A DNA stretch of 64,000 nt from Kitasatospora sp. NA04385 (lineage in GTDB: Bacteria; Actinomycetota; Actinomycetes; Streptomycetales; Streptomycetaceae), in NCBI RefSeq assembly GCF_013364235.1, contig NZ_CP054919.1, forward strand, positions 639,570 through 703,569, in the 5' to 3' direction. A model generated the notes under the pieces. The model made no database searches. It saw nothing but the letters and a program-made list of their open reading frames with translations, and had not been told where the DNA came from. This document shows positions 35,401 through 44,398 of this stretch, piece after piece (position 1 is the first letter of the stretch; each line of letters opens with the position of its first letter). The position numbers and the translations under genes are program-made.

Positions 35401-35548
35401 GCGTTCGACGTTCGTTCCCGAATGATCGTTGCGCCGAGGGGCCTTCCCGGACACTCCGGGACGCGCGGCGTCCCACGGCCGGTGCGCGGCCGCCGGTAGG
35501 CTCCGGGCCTGTCCGACGCAGGGGGGCCGTCCCGAGAGGAAACCCGCC

Positions 35549-36118
35549 ATGCCCGAGCAGCTCTCACTCGGTGGTGAACGACGCCTGGTGCTGCGTGACC
35601 GTCAGCTGACCGACCGACTCGGCGCGCTGTTCGAGGAGATCGACCGCGACGAGTCCCTGCAGCAGGCTTTCATCGAATCTCCGGCCGAGGTGGTCAGCGC
35701 CGCCGACGCGGGGAGCCGCCAGGTGACCCCCGGCCAGGCCTCCGCCGTGAACCGGTTCCTGTTCTCCGCACTGGCCAGCGACGGCCTGCGCGACTGGGCG
35801 GCCGGCTACGACCGGGAGCACCCGGACTCCTCCCAGGAGGAGCGCCTGCGGCACTTCGCCGAGGCGCTGGCGACCCACGCCGACCCGACCCTGATGGGCG
35901 GGCTGCTGGAGCTGGCGGGCTCGGACCTGGCGCTCGACATGCCGAACGCCGCGCTGATCATCAAGCACGACTCGGTGGCCATCGGCAACTGGTTCATCGT
36001 CAAGGTGTCCGGTTCGCTGGAGGCCGGGAAGGAGGTGCTGCCCGCCGACCAGGTCCAGCGGCTGGCCCAGCAACTGGTCGCCCGGGCGCAGGAGTTGTCC
36101 GAGGCGGGGCAGCTGTGA
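35549..36118 (+). CDS. Unknown 189-residue partner of a radical SAM enzyme (candidate RiPP precursor or substrate)
   Basis: A cysteine-free, acidic, helical protein of 189 residues. Residues about 16-50 (RDRQLTDRLGALFEEIDRDE, then SLQQAFIESPAEVV) have the hydrophobic-Phe/Leu and ESPAEVV pattern seen in Nif11-like and other peptide leader regions. The middle (about 95-150) looks like a folded helical domain ending in a strand NWFIVKVSGS, and the C-terminus is a coiled helix. GAGAGGAAACC precedes ATG 35549. Its stop overlaps the GTG of the radical SAM gene, so the two are made together. It could be a substrate, a leader-bearing precursor, or an accessory chain. I do not recognise the family. 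Confidence 0.7.
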   Translation: MPEQLSLGGERRLVLRDRQLTDRLGALFEEIDRDESLQQAFIESPAEVVSAADAGSRQVTPGQASAVNRFLFSALASDGLRDWAAGYDREHPDSSQEERLRHFAEALATHADPTLMGGLLELAGSDLALDMPNAALIIKHDSVAIGNWFIVKVSGSLEAGKEVLPADQVQRLAQQLVARAQELSEAGQL

Positions 36119-37185
36119 CGACGGCCGCGCCGCCGACCGGCGTCTTCCACCGCAGCCGGACGCTGTCGGTGATGCTCACCTTCGCCTGCACCGCCTCGTG
36201 CACCAGTTGCAGCACCCTGAGCCACCCGGGGAACCGGAGCCGGATCCCGGTCGAGGACGCGCTGCGCGCCATCGAGGAGGCGGCCGAACTCGGCTTCGCC
36301 AACGTCGTGTTCACCGGCGGCGAGGCGACGCTGCGCTGGGACGACCTGCTGACCTGCCTGCGGCGGACCACCGAACTCGGCCTGCCCACCCGGCTGGTGA
36401 CCAACGCGCACTGGGCCGTCACCGAACCCGAGGCGGCCCGGGTGCTGGACGCGCTGCTGGACGCAGGCCTGCACGAGATCAACTTCAGCACCGGGGACGA
36501 GCACGCCCGCTTCGTCCCGCTCGCCCAGGTGGCGCTGGCCGCCGCGACGGCCGTCCGGCGCGGCCTGACCGCGCACGTCATGGTCGAGCTCAGGGAGGGC
36601 CGCGCGGTCACCGCCGAACGGCTGATGGCCGAACCCGCGATCGCCGAACTCCCGGAAGACCTGCGGGAGTCGGTGCGCCCGTCGGAGAGCCCGTGGATGC
36701 CGATCCGCCCGCTCCAGGTGGAGCGCTACCGGGACGGCGTCGCCGCGACCCGGCGCAACCTCCCGGACACGGTGGGCTGCGAGAGCGTCCTGCAGACCTA
36801 CACCGTGCAGGCGGACGGGCGGATCGGCGCGTGCTGCGGCCTGGCCATGCGGCTGGTGCCCGAGCTGAACGTCGGGCGCCTGCAGGCGGAGGCGACCCTG
36901 CGCGCGGCGATCGACGAGGCCGAGTCGGACGTCCTCAAGGTGTGGCTGCGCACCGCCGGACCGGAGCGCATCCTCGCCTGGGCCGCGGACCGGGACCCGG
37001 AGATCGCCTGGGAGGGCATGTACGGGCACCGCTGCCAGGCCTGCCTGCGGATCTACAAGGACCCCCGGGTGGGCGAGGCGATCGCCGAGGGCTACCGCGC
37101 GGAGGTGCCCGGCATCGTGCAGTCCGCCTGGATGCAGGAGCGCTACCTGCCGCAGCAGTTGGCGTCCCTGCCGCTCTCGTCCTGA
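36115..37185 (+). CDS. Radical SAM enzyme with SPASM/twitch-like C-terminal cysteines
   Basis: A 356-residue radical SAM protein. The 4Fe-4S cluster motif is C25-TAS-C29-TS-C32, and the SAM-binding FTGGEATLR follows near residue 63. C-terminal cysteines C222, C240, C241, C307 and C310 (GCESV, GACCGLAM, HRCQACLRIY) could hold an auxiliary cluster, as in peptide-modifying SPASM enzymes. GTG 36115 overlaps the stop of the 189-residue partner gene, so coupling is tight. No transporter or protease gene follows. The reaction is unknown; peptide or protein modification is the leading inference. Confidence 0.87.
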   Translation: MTTAAPPTGVFHRSRTLSVMLTFACTASCTSCSTLSHPGNRSRIPVEDALRAIEEAAELGFANVVFTGGEATLRWDDLLTCLRRTTELGLPTRLVTNAHWAVTEPEAARVLDALLDAGLHEINFSTGDEHARFVPLAQVALAAATAVRRGLTAHVMVELREGRAVTAERLMAEPAIAELPEDLRESVRPSESPWMPIRPLQVERYRDGVAATRRNLPDTVGCESVLQTYTVQADGRIGACCGLAMRLVPELNVGRLQAEATLRAAIDEAESDVLKVWLRTAGPERILAWAADRDPEIAWEGMYGHRCQACLRIYKDPRVGEAIAEGYRAEVPGIVQSAWMQERYLPQQLASLPLSS

Positions 37186-37209
37186 CCCGCCGGAACACCT
37201 CCCGGCCTT

Positions 37210-37241
37210 CCCCGCCCCGACCGGATCGGGCCGGGGCGGGG
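37210..37241. terminator. Bidirectional hairpin between radical SAM and GH115 genes
   Basis: CCCCGCCCCG at 37210-37219 pairs with CGGGGCGGGG at 37232-37241 over a 12-base loop, in the short space between convergent genes. Confidence 0.55.
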
Positions 37242-37280
37242 CGGGCCGGGGCGGAGAAGGCCGCGGGGGCGGCGGGTCGG

Positions 37281-40200
37281 TCAGCCGGCGCGGTGGCTCT
37301 CGGGCGGGCCCAGCAGGCTGGGGCGCAGGCCGCCGGTGTCGATCACCAGGCGCTGCAGCACCACGGTCGGGTCGACCATCCAGAAGGTGAGGCGGTGCAC
37401 GCCGGGCTCGGCGAGGGTGTGCACGGTGGCGCTGCGCCGGACGTTGTCCGAAGTGCCCAGGGCCCACTGGACGTTCATCGCGCCGGAGTCGGCTCCGCTC
37501 TGCGCCGTGGTCTCGACGGTCTGCGGCGGCTGCCCGTCGAAGGAGACGGCGTAGGCCGGTCCGCCGGTGGCGAGCGCGTCGTTGCGCGGGGAGAGGTACG
37601 CCCAGACGGTGACCCGTCCGGCGGTGAACAGGGTCACGTGGTACTCCAGCCGCGGCCCGGACCCGCCGGGCGTCCGCCGGGGCGCGGTGACGGGGACGGG
37701 GGTCAGGCCGGCGGTGGTGCGGCCGATGCCGGGGATCAGCCGCCAGGAGACGCCGTCCGCCGCGACGGCCCGGGTGTGGTGCTCGGCGTCGACGGCGACG
37801 TAGCCGTTGGCCTCGACGTGCCCGGCCAGGCCGCTCTTCGAAAGTTTCGGACGGTTCACCACGGCCTTGACGACGACGCTCGCGCCGTCCGGCCCGGTGA
37901 CGGTGACGGGCACCTCGGTGGTGCCGTAGGGGGCCCGCGCCCAGTCGACGGCGAGGACGACCCGCTGCTGCTTGTCGATCCGGCCGGCGGGCCGGTCCGC
38001 GGTGAGCCAGGGCGCGCCGGTGCGGACCCGGTAGTCGAAGGGGCGCCTGCCCCGGTTGAACACCTCGACGTACTGGGCGGGTTGGCTCTGGTAGGGGCTG
38101 AACTCGGGCAGCACGGCCGGGGCTTGCTCGTGCGGCCACCAGGCGGCGGAGCCGTCGACCGCGACGCCCATCTCGGCGGTGTCGGGCAGCTCGATCCGGG
38201 CGACGGCGGGGAACAGCACGTCGGGGAGGGCGACGTTGTCGAGTTCCGGCTGCTGCCAGGGGGCGTTGGGGCCGTACCGGTCGACGTCGCCGTAGTCGAT
38301 GTGCGGCTGGGTCTGAAACCCCTTCCACTTGCCGCCCGCGACCCGGGCGTTGAAGCGTTCGGCGAGCGCGAGGTCGTCGGCGAGCCGGGCCTCGGCGGTG
38401 GCGGCGAGGTCGTTGGTCAGGGCCCGGCCCTGCGGCGCGTAGTGCAGGTTGGTGAACTGCGCGGCGCGCAGCGCGTACAGGTTGGCGGTGGCGGCGACCT
38501 GGTAGCCGACGAGTTCGTACCAGGCGTCCTGGACGGCGGCGGGCAGGCGGCGCCCGACCCGTTCGGCGTCCTCGGCCAGCGCCTGCCAGCGGGCGGTGAC
38601 CGTCTCCAACTCCCGGTAGTCGGTGAGCGAGAAGGGGGTGGCCCGGTCGTCGTAGGCGATCGCGGACGGGTCGGTGGCCGGGTCCTTCGCCGGGTCGACG
38701 GTGATCCGCCGGTTGAGCAGTTCGGGCTTGCGGACCGACTGCAACTGCCCGTACTCGGAGAGCACTTCGGCGATCTTCCGGGCCTGGGCCTCGCCGAAGT
38801 TCTGCCGGGCGTAGCCGGTCTCCCACTCGGTCAGCCGCTCCAGCGGCCAGCGTTCGGGCTGCCAGGCGTAGTCGAGGAAGAACTGGGTGGGCAGTTCGTT
38901 GCCCTTGAGGTCGCCGACGTTGGCGACCCAGAGCGTGCGGTTGCCGTGGGCGTACGACTGGTCGAGCTGCTCCCAGGTGTTGGGCAGGCAGGTGGTGTCC
39001 ACCCACTTGTAGTTGCGGCCGACGCCGACGTAGTCGAAGTGGTAGTAGAGGCCGTAACCGCCGCTACGGGCGCCCCCGGCGGGGTCGGGGAGCTTGCGGA
39101 CGTTGCCCCAGTTGTCGTCGGTGAGCACCACGGTGACGTCCTCGGGCACCCGCAGGCCGCGGTCCCAGTAGCGCTGGACCTCCTTGTAGAGCGTCCAGAC
39201 CTGCGGGAGGCCGGCCGGGTCGCGGCCGGTGACCTCGGCGAGGATCTCCCGCTGGGCGGCGATGATCTCCGTCATCAGCTCGATGCCGTCGCCGTCGGGC
39301 AGGCTGACGTCCCCGTTGCCGCGCATGCCCAGGGTGACCACGCCCTCGATGCCCTGCTCGACCATCCGCCGGACGCCGTCCCTCCAGTACGCCTTCACCG
39401 CCTCGGCGTTGCGGCGGAACGACCACTCGCCGGTGCCGCCGTACGGGTCGTGGCCGGGGGTGGTGACGTTGCCCGCCGGATCGCGGACGGCGGGGGTGGC
39501 GTGCCGGTTCCACTCCTCGATGCCGCGCATCATCGGGGCCTCGTGCGAGGTGCCCATCACGATGCCGTAGGCGGTCGCGGTGGCGTGGTTGAGCGGGTCG
39601 TCCTCGGCGAAGGCGCGGCCCCAGACGGCGGGCCACAGGTAGTTGGCGCGCAGCCGCAGCAGCACCTCGAAGACCTTGGCGTAGAAGTCGGCGTTGAAGC
39701 CGCCGGGGAAGCCGGGCGCCTTGCCCGGGCCGAAGAACGCGGGCGCCCAGGTGCCGAGCGACGGGTTCTCGTCGTTGATGAACACGCCGCGGTACTTCAC
39801 CGCGGGGGTGCCCTGGGTATGCCGGCCGGGCAGCGCGTGCACCGCGGCGCGACGCTGCGGGACGACGTCGTCCCACCAGTACCAGGGCGAGACGCCCATG
39901 CCCCGGGAGGCGTCGTACACGCCGTAGATCGTGCCGCGCTGGTCGCTGCCGGCGATCACCAGGGCCCGGTCGACGCCCGGCAGCGGGTGCTCCACGACGG
40001 CCTGCAGGGAGGTCTCCCAGCGGCCCGCGACACCGCTCGCGTCCAGCCGGCCGGTGGCCACCAGCCGGTCGACCAGCGGGCTGCGGCCGAGGGTGCCGAC
40101 GATCACCGCGGTGCGGCCGCGCGGGACGGTGTCGCGGACGACCTCGGGCCGGACACCGGTGACGCGTTCCAGATCGGCCGCCAGGTCGCCGACGACCCGG

Positions 40201-40541
40201 ACCACGCCGGGGTGGTCCGCGCCGCTGACCACGATCGGGGCGGCCCGGCCGCCCTCGACCAGCGGGAGGGAACCGGCGCTCGGGGCGAAGGAGATCCAGC
40301 TGCCCGGGTCGGTCGGCCGGGCGCCGCTGCTGCTGCTGCCGCTGCTGTCTCCGTTGCCGTTGCCGTTGTTGTCTCCGTTGCCGTTGCTGCTGCCGCTGCT
40401 GTTGCTGTTGCCTGCGGCGGCCCAGGCGTCGGCGCTCAGGCCGAGGACCTGGCCTAGCGGGGTGGCGGCGAGGCCCAGCCCCAGGCCGAGCCCGAGGGCG
40501 GCCCGGCGTCCGGTGGTGAACTGCGGTGCTGGTCGGTCCAT
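37281..40541 (-). CDS. GH115 family xylan alpha-1,2-glucuronidase, Tat-exported
   Basis: A 1086-residue extracellular enzyme. It has a twin-arginine signal (TTGRRAALGLGLGLG), then a Ser/Asn/Gly linker (about residues 45-70) encoded by a simple repeat. The GH115 catalytic region (about 80-850) shows VSPWYWWDDVVP, VKYRGVFINDENPSL, LRANYLWPAVWG, LGMRGNGDVSL and TDDNWGNVRKLP, as in this family. A beta-rich C-terminal part (about 850-1080) is typical too. GH115 enzymes remove 4-O-methylglucuronic acid from xylan. ATG 40541 has GGGAGAG upstream. A CGAAA-type palindrome lies 28 bp before the start. Confidence 0.9.
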   Translation of the reverse strand: MDRPAPQFTTGRRAALGLGLGLGLAATPLGQVLGLSADAWAAAGNSNSSGSSNGNGDNNGNGNGDSSGSSSSGARPTDPGSWISFAPSAGSLPLVEGGRAAPIVVSGADHPGVVRVVGDLAADLERVTGVRPEVVRDTVPRGRTAVIVGTLGRSPLVDRLVATGRLDASGVAGRWETSLQAVVEHPLPGVDRALVIAGSDQRGTIYGVYDASRGMGVSPWYWWDDVVPQRRAAVHALPGRHTQGTPAVKYRGVFINDENPSLGTWAPAFFGPGKAPGFPGGFNADFYAKVFEVLLRLRANYLWPAVWGRAFAEDDPLNHATATAYGIVMGTSHEAPMMRGIEEWNRHATPAVRDPAGNVTTPGHDPYGGTGEWSFRRNAEAVKAYWRDGVRRMVEQGIEGVVTLGMRGNGDVSLPDGDGIELMTEIIAAQREILAEVTGRDPAGLPQVWTLYKEVQRYWDRGLRVPEDVTVVLTDDNWGNVRKLPDPAGGARSGGYGLYYHFDYVGVGRNYKWVDTTCLPNTWEQLDQSYAHGNRTLWVANVGDLKGNELPTQFFLDYAWQPERWPLERLTEWETGYARQNFGEAQARKIAEVLSEYGQLQSVRKPELLNRRITVDPAKDPATDPSAIAYDDRATPFSLTDYRELETVTARWQALAEDAERVGRRLPAAVQDAWYELVGYQVAATANLYALRAAQFTNLHYAPQGRALTNDLAATAEARLADDLALAERFNARVAGGKWKGFQTQPHIDYGDVDRYGPNAPWQQPELDNVALPDVLFPAVARIELPDTAEMGVAVDGSAAWWPHEQAPAVLPEFSPYQSQPAQYVEVFNRGRRPFDYRVRTGAPWLTADRPAGRIDKQQRVVLAVDWARAPYGTTEVPVTVTGPDGASVVVKAVVNRPKLSKSGLAGHVEANGYVAVDAEHHTRAVAADGVSWRLIPGIGRTTAGLTPVPVTAPRRTPGGSGPRLEYHVTLFTAGRVTVWAYLSPRNDALATGGPAYAVSFDGQPPQTVETTAQSGADSGAMNVQWALGTSDNVRRSATVHTLAEPGVHRLTFWMVDPTVVLQRLVIDTGGLRPSLLGPPESHRAG

Positions 40542-40568
40542 GGCGGCTCTCCCGACGGCAGAGGGTTC

Positions 40569-40582
40569 CGAAAATTTCGAAA
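40569..40582 (-). promoter_or_regulatory. CGAAANTTTCG-type operator upstream of GH115
   Basis: CGAAA-A-TTTCG at 40569-40579 overlaps TTTCGAAA at 40575-40582, and a third TTTCGG half-site lies near 40596. This palindrome resembles the xylan-regulon boxes described for LacI-family regulators such as BxlR in streptomycetes (from recall). It stands 28 bp before the GH115 ATG. Confidence 0.6.
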
Positions 40583-40807
40583 CCATGTCTTTATGTTTCG
40601 GTGGCCACCTTTGGGCACGGCCCGGCCGGGGGTCAACCCCCCTGCATCGGGAATCTGCGGGAATGGTCAGGCCCGCTTCCGGGAACCGACCGGCCGACGG
40701 GGGCCCGGCCCCTCCGGCGGGGCCTTGCGGCGTTCGGGCCCCTTCCGGTGGGCGCTCTGCGAGGATGGAACGGTCGGTGATGGCACGAACACGACAGGGG
40801 GCGGCCC

Positions 40808-41971
40808 GTGGCACGGATCGTGGTGATCGGGGGCGGGATCGCCGGGACGGCGGCCGCGCTGGCCCTGCACAAGGCTGGCCACGAGCCGACCGTCCACGAG
40901 GCGCACCCCGAGAGCGACGAGGACATCGGTGCGTTCATGACGCTGGCCAGCAACGGCATGCGCGCCCTGGCCGGGTTCGACGCCGCCCGGACGGTGGCCG
41001 GGGTCGGCTTCGACGTCACCCGGATGAACGTCCTGGACGCGGCCGGGGCCGAACTGGCCTCCGTACCGCTCGGCGAGCACGACCGGCCGCTCGCCCGGTA
41101 CCGCTGCCTGCGCCGGGCCCAACTCGCCGCCGTACTGCGGGCCGAGGCCCGCCGCCGCGGGATCGCCCTGCGGCACGCCGCCCGGCTCACCGGCGTCACG
41201 GAGACCGACGGCGCCGTCACCGCCCGCTTCGCCGACGGCAGCACGGCCGACGGGGAGCTGCTGGTCGGTGCCGACGGCCTGCGCTCCACGGTGCGGACCT
41301 GGCTCGACCCCCACGGCCCCGGCCCCGCCTACGCGGGACAGCGCGTCTTCTACGGCTACAGCGACGCCGCACCCCGGCCCGCCCCCGCGCCCGGCCTGAT
41401 CACCATGGTGCGCGGCAGCGCGGCCGCCTTCGGATACCTGGTCCCGCCCGTCGGCCGGACCCACTGGTTCGCCCGCGTCCCGGGCCCGCCCCTCGCGGCG
41501 GGGGAACGCGCCGACACCGCCCCCGCCCGGTGGCGCGCCCTGCTGGAACCGCTGCTGCGCCCCGACCGCACCCCCTGCGCCGACATCGTGGCGGGCACGG
41601 GCGACGACCTCATGGTCACCGACGCCCTCCACCTGCCGCCCGGGGGCCGCTGGCGCAGCCGCCGCACGGTGCTGATCGGCGACGCGGCGCACGCCGCCTC
41701 CCCCGCCACCGGGCAGGGCGCCTCGATGGCGCTGGAGGACGCCCTCGTCCTCGCCAAGGCCCTGCGGGACGCCCCCGACACCGATGCGGCGCTGGCCCGT
41801 TACGAACACCACCGCCGCCCCCGGACCGAGCAGAACACCGCGACCAGCGCCCGGCTCACCGCCGCCCGCCCGTCCGGGGACAGCCGCACCTCCGAGGACA
41901 CCCGGCGGGCCGCGGACGGCGGGGCGGACGAGGCGCTGCTGCGCCTGCTCGACTGGGACACCCCGCTCTGA
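40808..41971 (+). CDS. FAD-dependent monooxygenase (UbiH/PHBH-type)
   Basis: A 387-residue flavin-dependent oxidoreductase: Rossmann motif RIVVIGGGIAGTAAALALHKAG, GADGLRSTVRTWL (DG motif) and VLIGDAAHAASPATGQGASMALEDA (GD motif). It has the layout of small aromatic-ring hydroxylases. GTG 40808 begins at the motif; the frame upstream has no better start. It is divergent from GH115 and not obviously part of the glycan system. The substrate is unknown. Confidence 0.88.
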   Translation: MARIVVIGGGIAGTAAALALHKAGHEPTVHEAHPESDEDIGAFMTLASNGMRALAGFDAARTVAGVGFDVTRMNVLDAAGAELASVPLGEHDRPLARYRCLRRAQLAAVLRAEARRRGIALRHAARLTGVTETDGAVTARFADGSTADGELLVGADGLRSTVRTWLDPHGPGPAYAGQRVFYGYSDAAPRPAPAPGLITMVRGSAAAFGYLVPPVGRTHWFARVPGPPLAAGERADTAPARWRALLEPLLRPDRTPCADIVAGTGDDLMVTDALHLPPGGRWRSRRTVLIGDAAHAASPATGQGASMALEDALVLAKALRDAPDTDAALARYEHHRRPRTEQNTATSARLTAARPSGDSRTSEDTRRAADGGADEALLRLLDWDTPL

Positions 41972-42054
41972 CGCCTGCCGGCCCGGCGGGTGGGCGGGGC
42001 GCGGTCAGCGGGACGCGGCGGGTGGGCGGGACGCGACGGGTGGGCGGGACGCGG

Positions 42055-43131
42055 TCAGCGCGGCGCGGTGGGCGGGCCGGGGCGGTGATCGGTGCGGTGA
42101 CCTGGGCGTTCTCCGGAGCGGCGTTCGACGAGCCGGGTGAGCAGGACGACCTTGCGCGGGGCCGAGCGGTCCCCGGCGATCCGGGAGAACAGGAGGTTGG
42201 CGGCGGTGCTGCCGACCGCCACCGGGTCCTGGCTGACGACGGTCAGCGGGGGGTCGAGCTGCTTGGCGAGCGGCAGGTCGTCGAAGCCGACGATGGCCAT
42301 CGGGAGCGGCTGTCCGGCGGTCCGCGAGCCGTCCGGGTCGTCCGGGCCGTCCATCGCGTCCAGGGCGCCCAGCGTGATCAGGTCGTTGCTGCTGAACAGG
42401 GCGGTCGGCGGGTCGGGCAGCGCGCGCAGCTCGGCCAGGGCGAGCCGGGTCTCCAGGTGGGAGCGCAGGCCGTGCCGGACCAGCGCGGGGTCGGCGGACA
42501 GCCCGCGGGCGGAGAGCGCGTCCAGGTAGCCGGCGTAGCGCTCGCGCTGGGTCCAGATCTCGTAGCGGTCGCCGAGGTAGGCGATCCGGGAGTGGCCGTG
42601 GCCGAGCAGGTGGGCGACGGCGTGCCGGGCGCCGTCGCGGTTGTCGACCGTGACGGTGTCCACGTCGAGGTCCTCGGCGGGCCGGTCCACGCAGACCACG
42701 TGGGTGCCGGACGCCATCGCCGTCCGGAGGAAGCCGTGGCTGCCGATGGTGGGGACGAGGACCAGGCCGTCGACCTGCCGGGCGGTGAAGGCGGCGATCA
42801 CCTCGCGCTCCCGGCGCGGTTCGTCGTTGGTGCTCCCGACCAGCACGACGCAGCCGCGCCGGTGCGCCTCGTCCTCGATCGAACGGGCCATCAGGGCGTA
42901 GAAGGGGTTGGCGAGGTCGTCCACGACCAGGCCGATGGTGGCGGTGCCGAGCCGCTTCTGCCGCAGGTTGCGGGCGTTGACGTTGCGCTGGTAACCGAGC
43001 TTGCGGACGGCCTGTTCGACCTTGGCCACGGTGTCGGGCGAGACCCCGGGGTTGTGGGAGACCACTCGGGAGACCGTCATCAGACTGACTCCGGCGGCCT
43101 GGGCCACGTCCTTCATCGTCGGGCGCTTCAA
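42055..43131 (-). CDS. LacI-family regulator of the sugar transporter and GH92
   Basis: A 358-residue LacI/GalR regulator. The HTH (MKDVAQAAGVSLMTVSRVVSHNPGV) and hinge (NVNARNLRQKRLGT) lead into a sugar-binding core (TIGLVVDDLANPFYALMA, FSSNDLITLGALDAM, AIVGFDDLPLAKQLDPPLT). TTG 43131 has GAGGAGACC upstream; ATG 43116 is the alternative. It is the last gene after ATPase, permease and binding protein, and the probable reader of the GGTAACGTTCAC operators at 46528 and 46694. Sugar specificity is not readable. The stop lies in a short repeat. Confidence 0.9.
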   Translation of the reverse strand: MKRPTMKDVAQAAGVSLMTVSRVVSHNPGVSPDTVAKVEQAVRKLGYQRNVNARNLRQKRLGTATIGLVVDDLANPFYALMARSIEDEAHRRGCVVLVGSTNDEPRREREVIAAFTARQVDGLVLVPTIGSHGFLRTAMASGTHVVCVDRPAEDLDVDTVTVDNRDGARHAVAHLLGHGHSRIAYLGDRYEIWTQRERYAGYLDALSARGLSADPALVRHGLRSHLETRLALAELRALPDPPTALFSSNDLITLGALDAMDGPDDPDGSRTAGQPLPMAIVGFDDLPLAKQLDPPLTVVSQDPVAVGSTAANLLFSRIAGDRSAPRKVVLLTRLVERRSGERPGHRTDHRPGPPTAPR

Positions 43132-43246
43132 CAGGTCTCCTCCTCGGCGCGTTCCCCGGGCACCGGCCGGTCGGCCCGGCGCCGGGGAGCGCATCCTATC
43201 GACGCCCGGGCCGCCGCACGGGTCCGCGCCCCCGCGCCGACCGCGC

Positions 43247-43308
43247 GGTCGGTACGGGGGCGCGGGCCCGGACGCGGGGTCGGTACGGGGGCGCGGCCCC
43301 GGACGCGG
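43247..43308. repeat. Two tandem 31-bp repeats at the binding-protein stop codon
   Basis: Units 43247-43277 and 43278-43308 differ by one base, and the next copy starts GGTCAG, whose TCA is the reverse complement of the TGA stop of the substrate-binding protein. The rest of the gap to the lacI start is featureless. Confidence 0.8.
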
Positions 43309-43310
43309 GG

Positions 43311-44321
43311 TCAGCAGGCGGACCGGTAGACGTACTTGTTGACCTCGGGGTCGTCCAGGTTCGCCTTGGTGATGGCGACCATGGTGGTGCCGATCTGCCC
43401 GGTGACGGGCTTCCCCGCGACGGCGGCGAGCGCCTGGTCGACGCCCTGGGCGCCGATGCCGGCCGGGTCCTGGGCGACCAGGACGTCCAGGGTGCCGTTC
43501 TTCAGGGCCGTGACCTCGTCGGGTTCGGCGTCGAACGCGGCGACCTTGACGCCGCCCTGCCGACCGGCGGCCTGGAGGCCGGTGGCCACGCCCTGCGCGG
43601 TGTTGGTGTTGCCCGCGAAGACCCCGCCGAGGTCGGGGTGGGCGGCCAGAGTGGCCTGGATCTGGGAGGCGGCGGTCGCGGGCAGGTCGTTGTCGTAGAG
43701 GACGGGCAGCAGGGTGATGCCCGGGTGCCCGGCCTTCATCTCCTCGGTGAACCCCTTGATCCGGGCGTCGGTGGTGGAGACACCGGGTTTGACGCTGATC
43801 ACGATGGCGGAGCCCTTGTCCCCCATGAGCTCGGCCAGCGCCTTGGCGGCCGTCCGCCCTCCGGCCTCGTTGTCGGAGGAGATCCGGGAGACCCCGATGG
43901 AGGCGTCGCTGACGGCGGTGTCCACCAGGACGACCTTGGTGCCGGCGTTCTGCAGCTGCGCCAGCGACGGCGTGAGGGCCTGGGTGTCGACCGGTGACAC
44001 CAGCAGCCCGTCGGGGCGGCTCGCGCCGACCGAGTCGAGGATGGGGCGCTGCACGGCGACGTCCCACTGCGCCGAGCCGTCGACGGTGAGCTTGGCGCCC
44101 CGCTTCTTCGCCTCCTCCTGGGCGGCGCAGGCCATGGTGATGTAGAACGGGTCGCTCTTGACGCCGGTGACGAGCTTCAGCGTGACGTTCTTGGTGCCGT
44201 CCGAACTGCCGCCGCCGCTACCGCTGCTGCAACCGGCGGTGGCGGTGGCCAGCGCGGTCAGGGCGACGGCGGCGCAGCAGCGGACGAGGGTGCGCGGTCT
44301 GCTGGTTCCGGTTCCGGGCAT
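43311..44321 (-). CDS. Sugar ABC transporter substrate-binding lipoprotein (RbsB/FrcB-like)
   Basis: A 336-residue periplasmic-binding-protein-type lipoprotein. A signal with lipobox TATAGCSSG (Cys about residue 31) and a Gly/Ser linker precede a class I sugar-binding core: KLVTGVKSDPFYITMACAAQEEAKKRG, LLVSPVDTQALTPSL, VGVFAGNTNTAQGVATGL-type segment and KVAAFDAEPDEVTALKNG. CAGGAGGAG precedes ATG 44321. It is the third gene of the ABC operon. The likely ligand is a pentose or hexose; the neighbouring GH92/GH76 genes suggest mannose (inference). Confidence 0.92.
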   Translation of the reverse strand: MPGTGTSRPRTLVRCCAAVALTALATATAGCSSGSGGGSSDGTKNVTLKLVTGVKSDPFYITMACAAQEEAKKRGAKLTVDGSAQWDVAVQRPILDSVGASRPDGLLVSPVDTQALTPSLAQLQNAGTKVVLVDTAVSDASIGVSRISSDNEAGGRTAAKALAELMGDKGSAIVISVKPGVSTTDARIKGFTEEMKAGHPGITLLPVLYDNDLPATAASQIQATLAAHPDLGGVFAGNTNTAQGVATGLQAAGRQGGVKVAAFDAEPDEVTALKNGTLDVLVAQDPAGIGAQGVDQALAAVAGKPVTGQIGTTMVAITKANLDDPEVNKYVYRSAC

Positions 44322-44398
44322 GGCGGATCTCCTCCTGCGGGTGGGGAGTTGAGGGTGGGGGGCTGCGGGCGGGTGGGGAGTGGTGCGGCCGTTGGGGG

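Noticed and set aside
36198..40457. Very long plus-strand open frame antisense to GH115
   Set aside because: It is a GC-bias shadow: composition is Arg/Gly/Val noise, there is no domain or ribosome site, and the minus strand carries an unmistakable GH115 protein.
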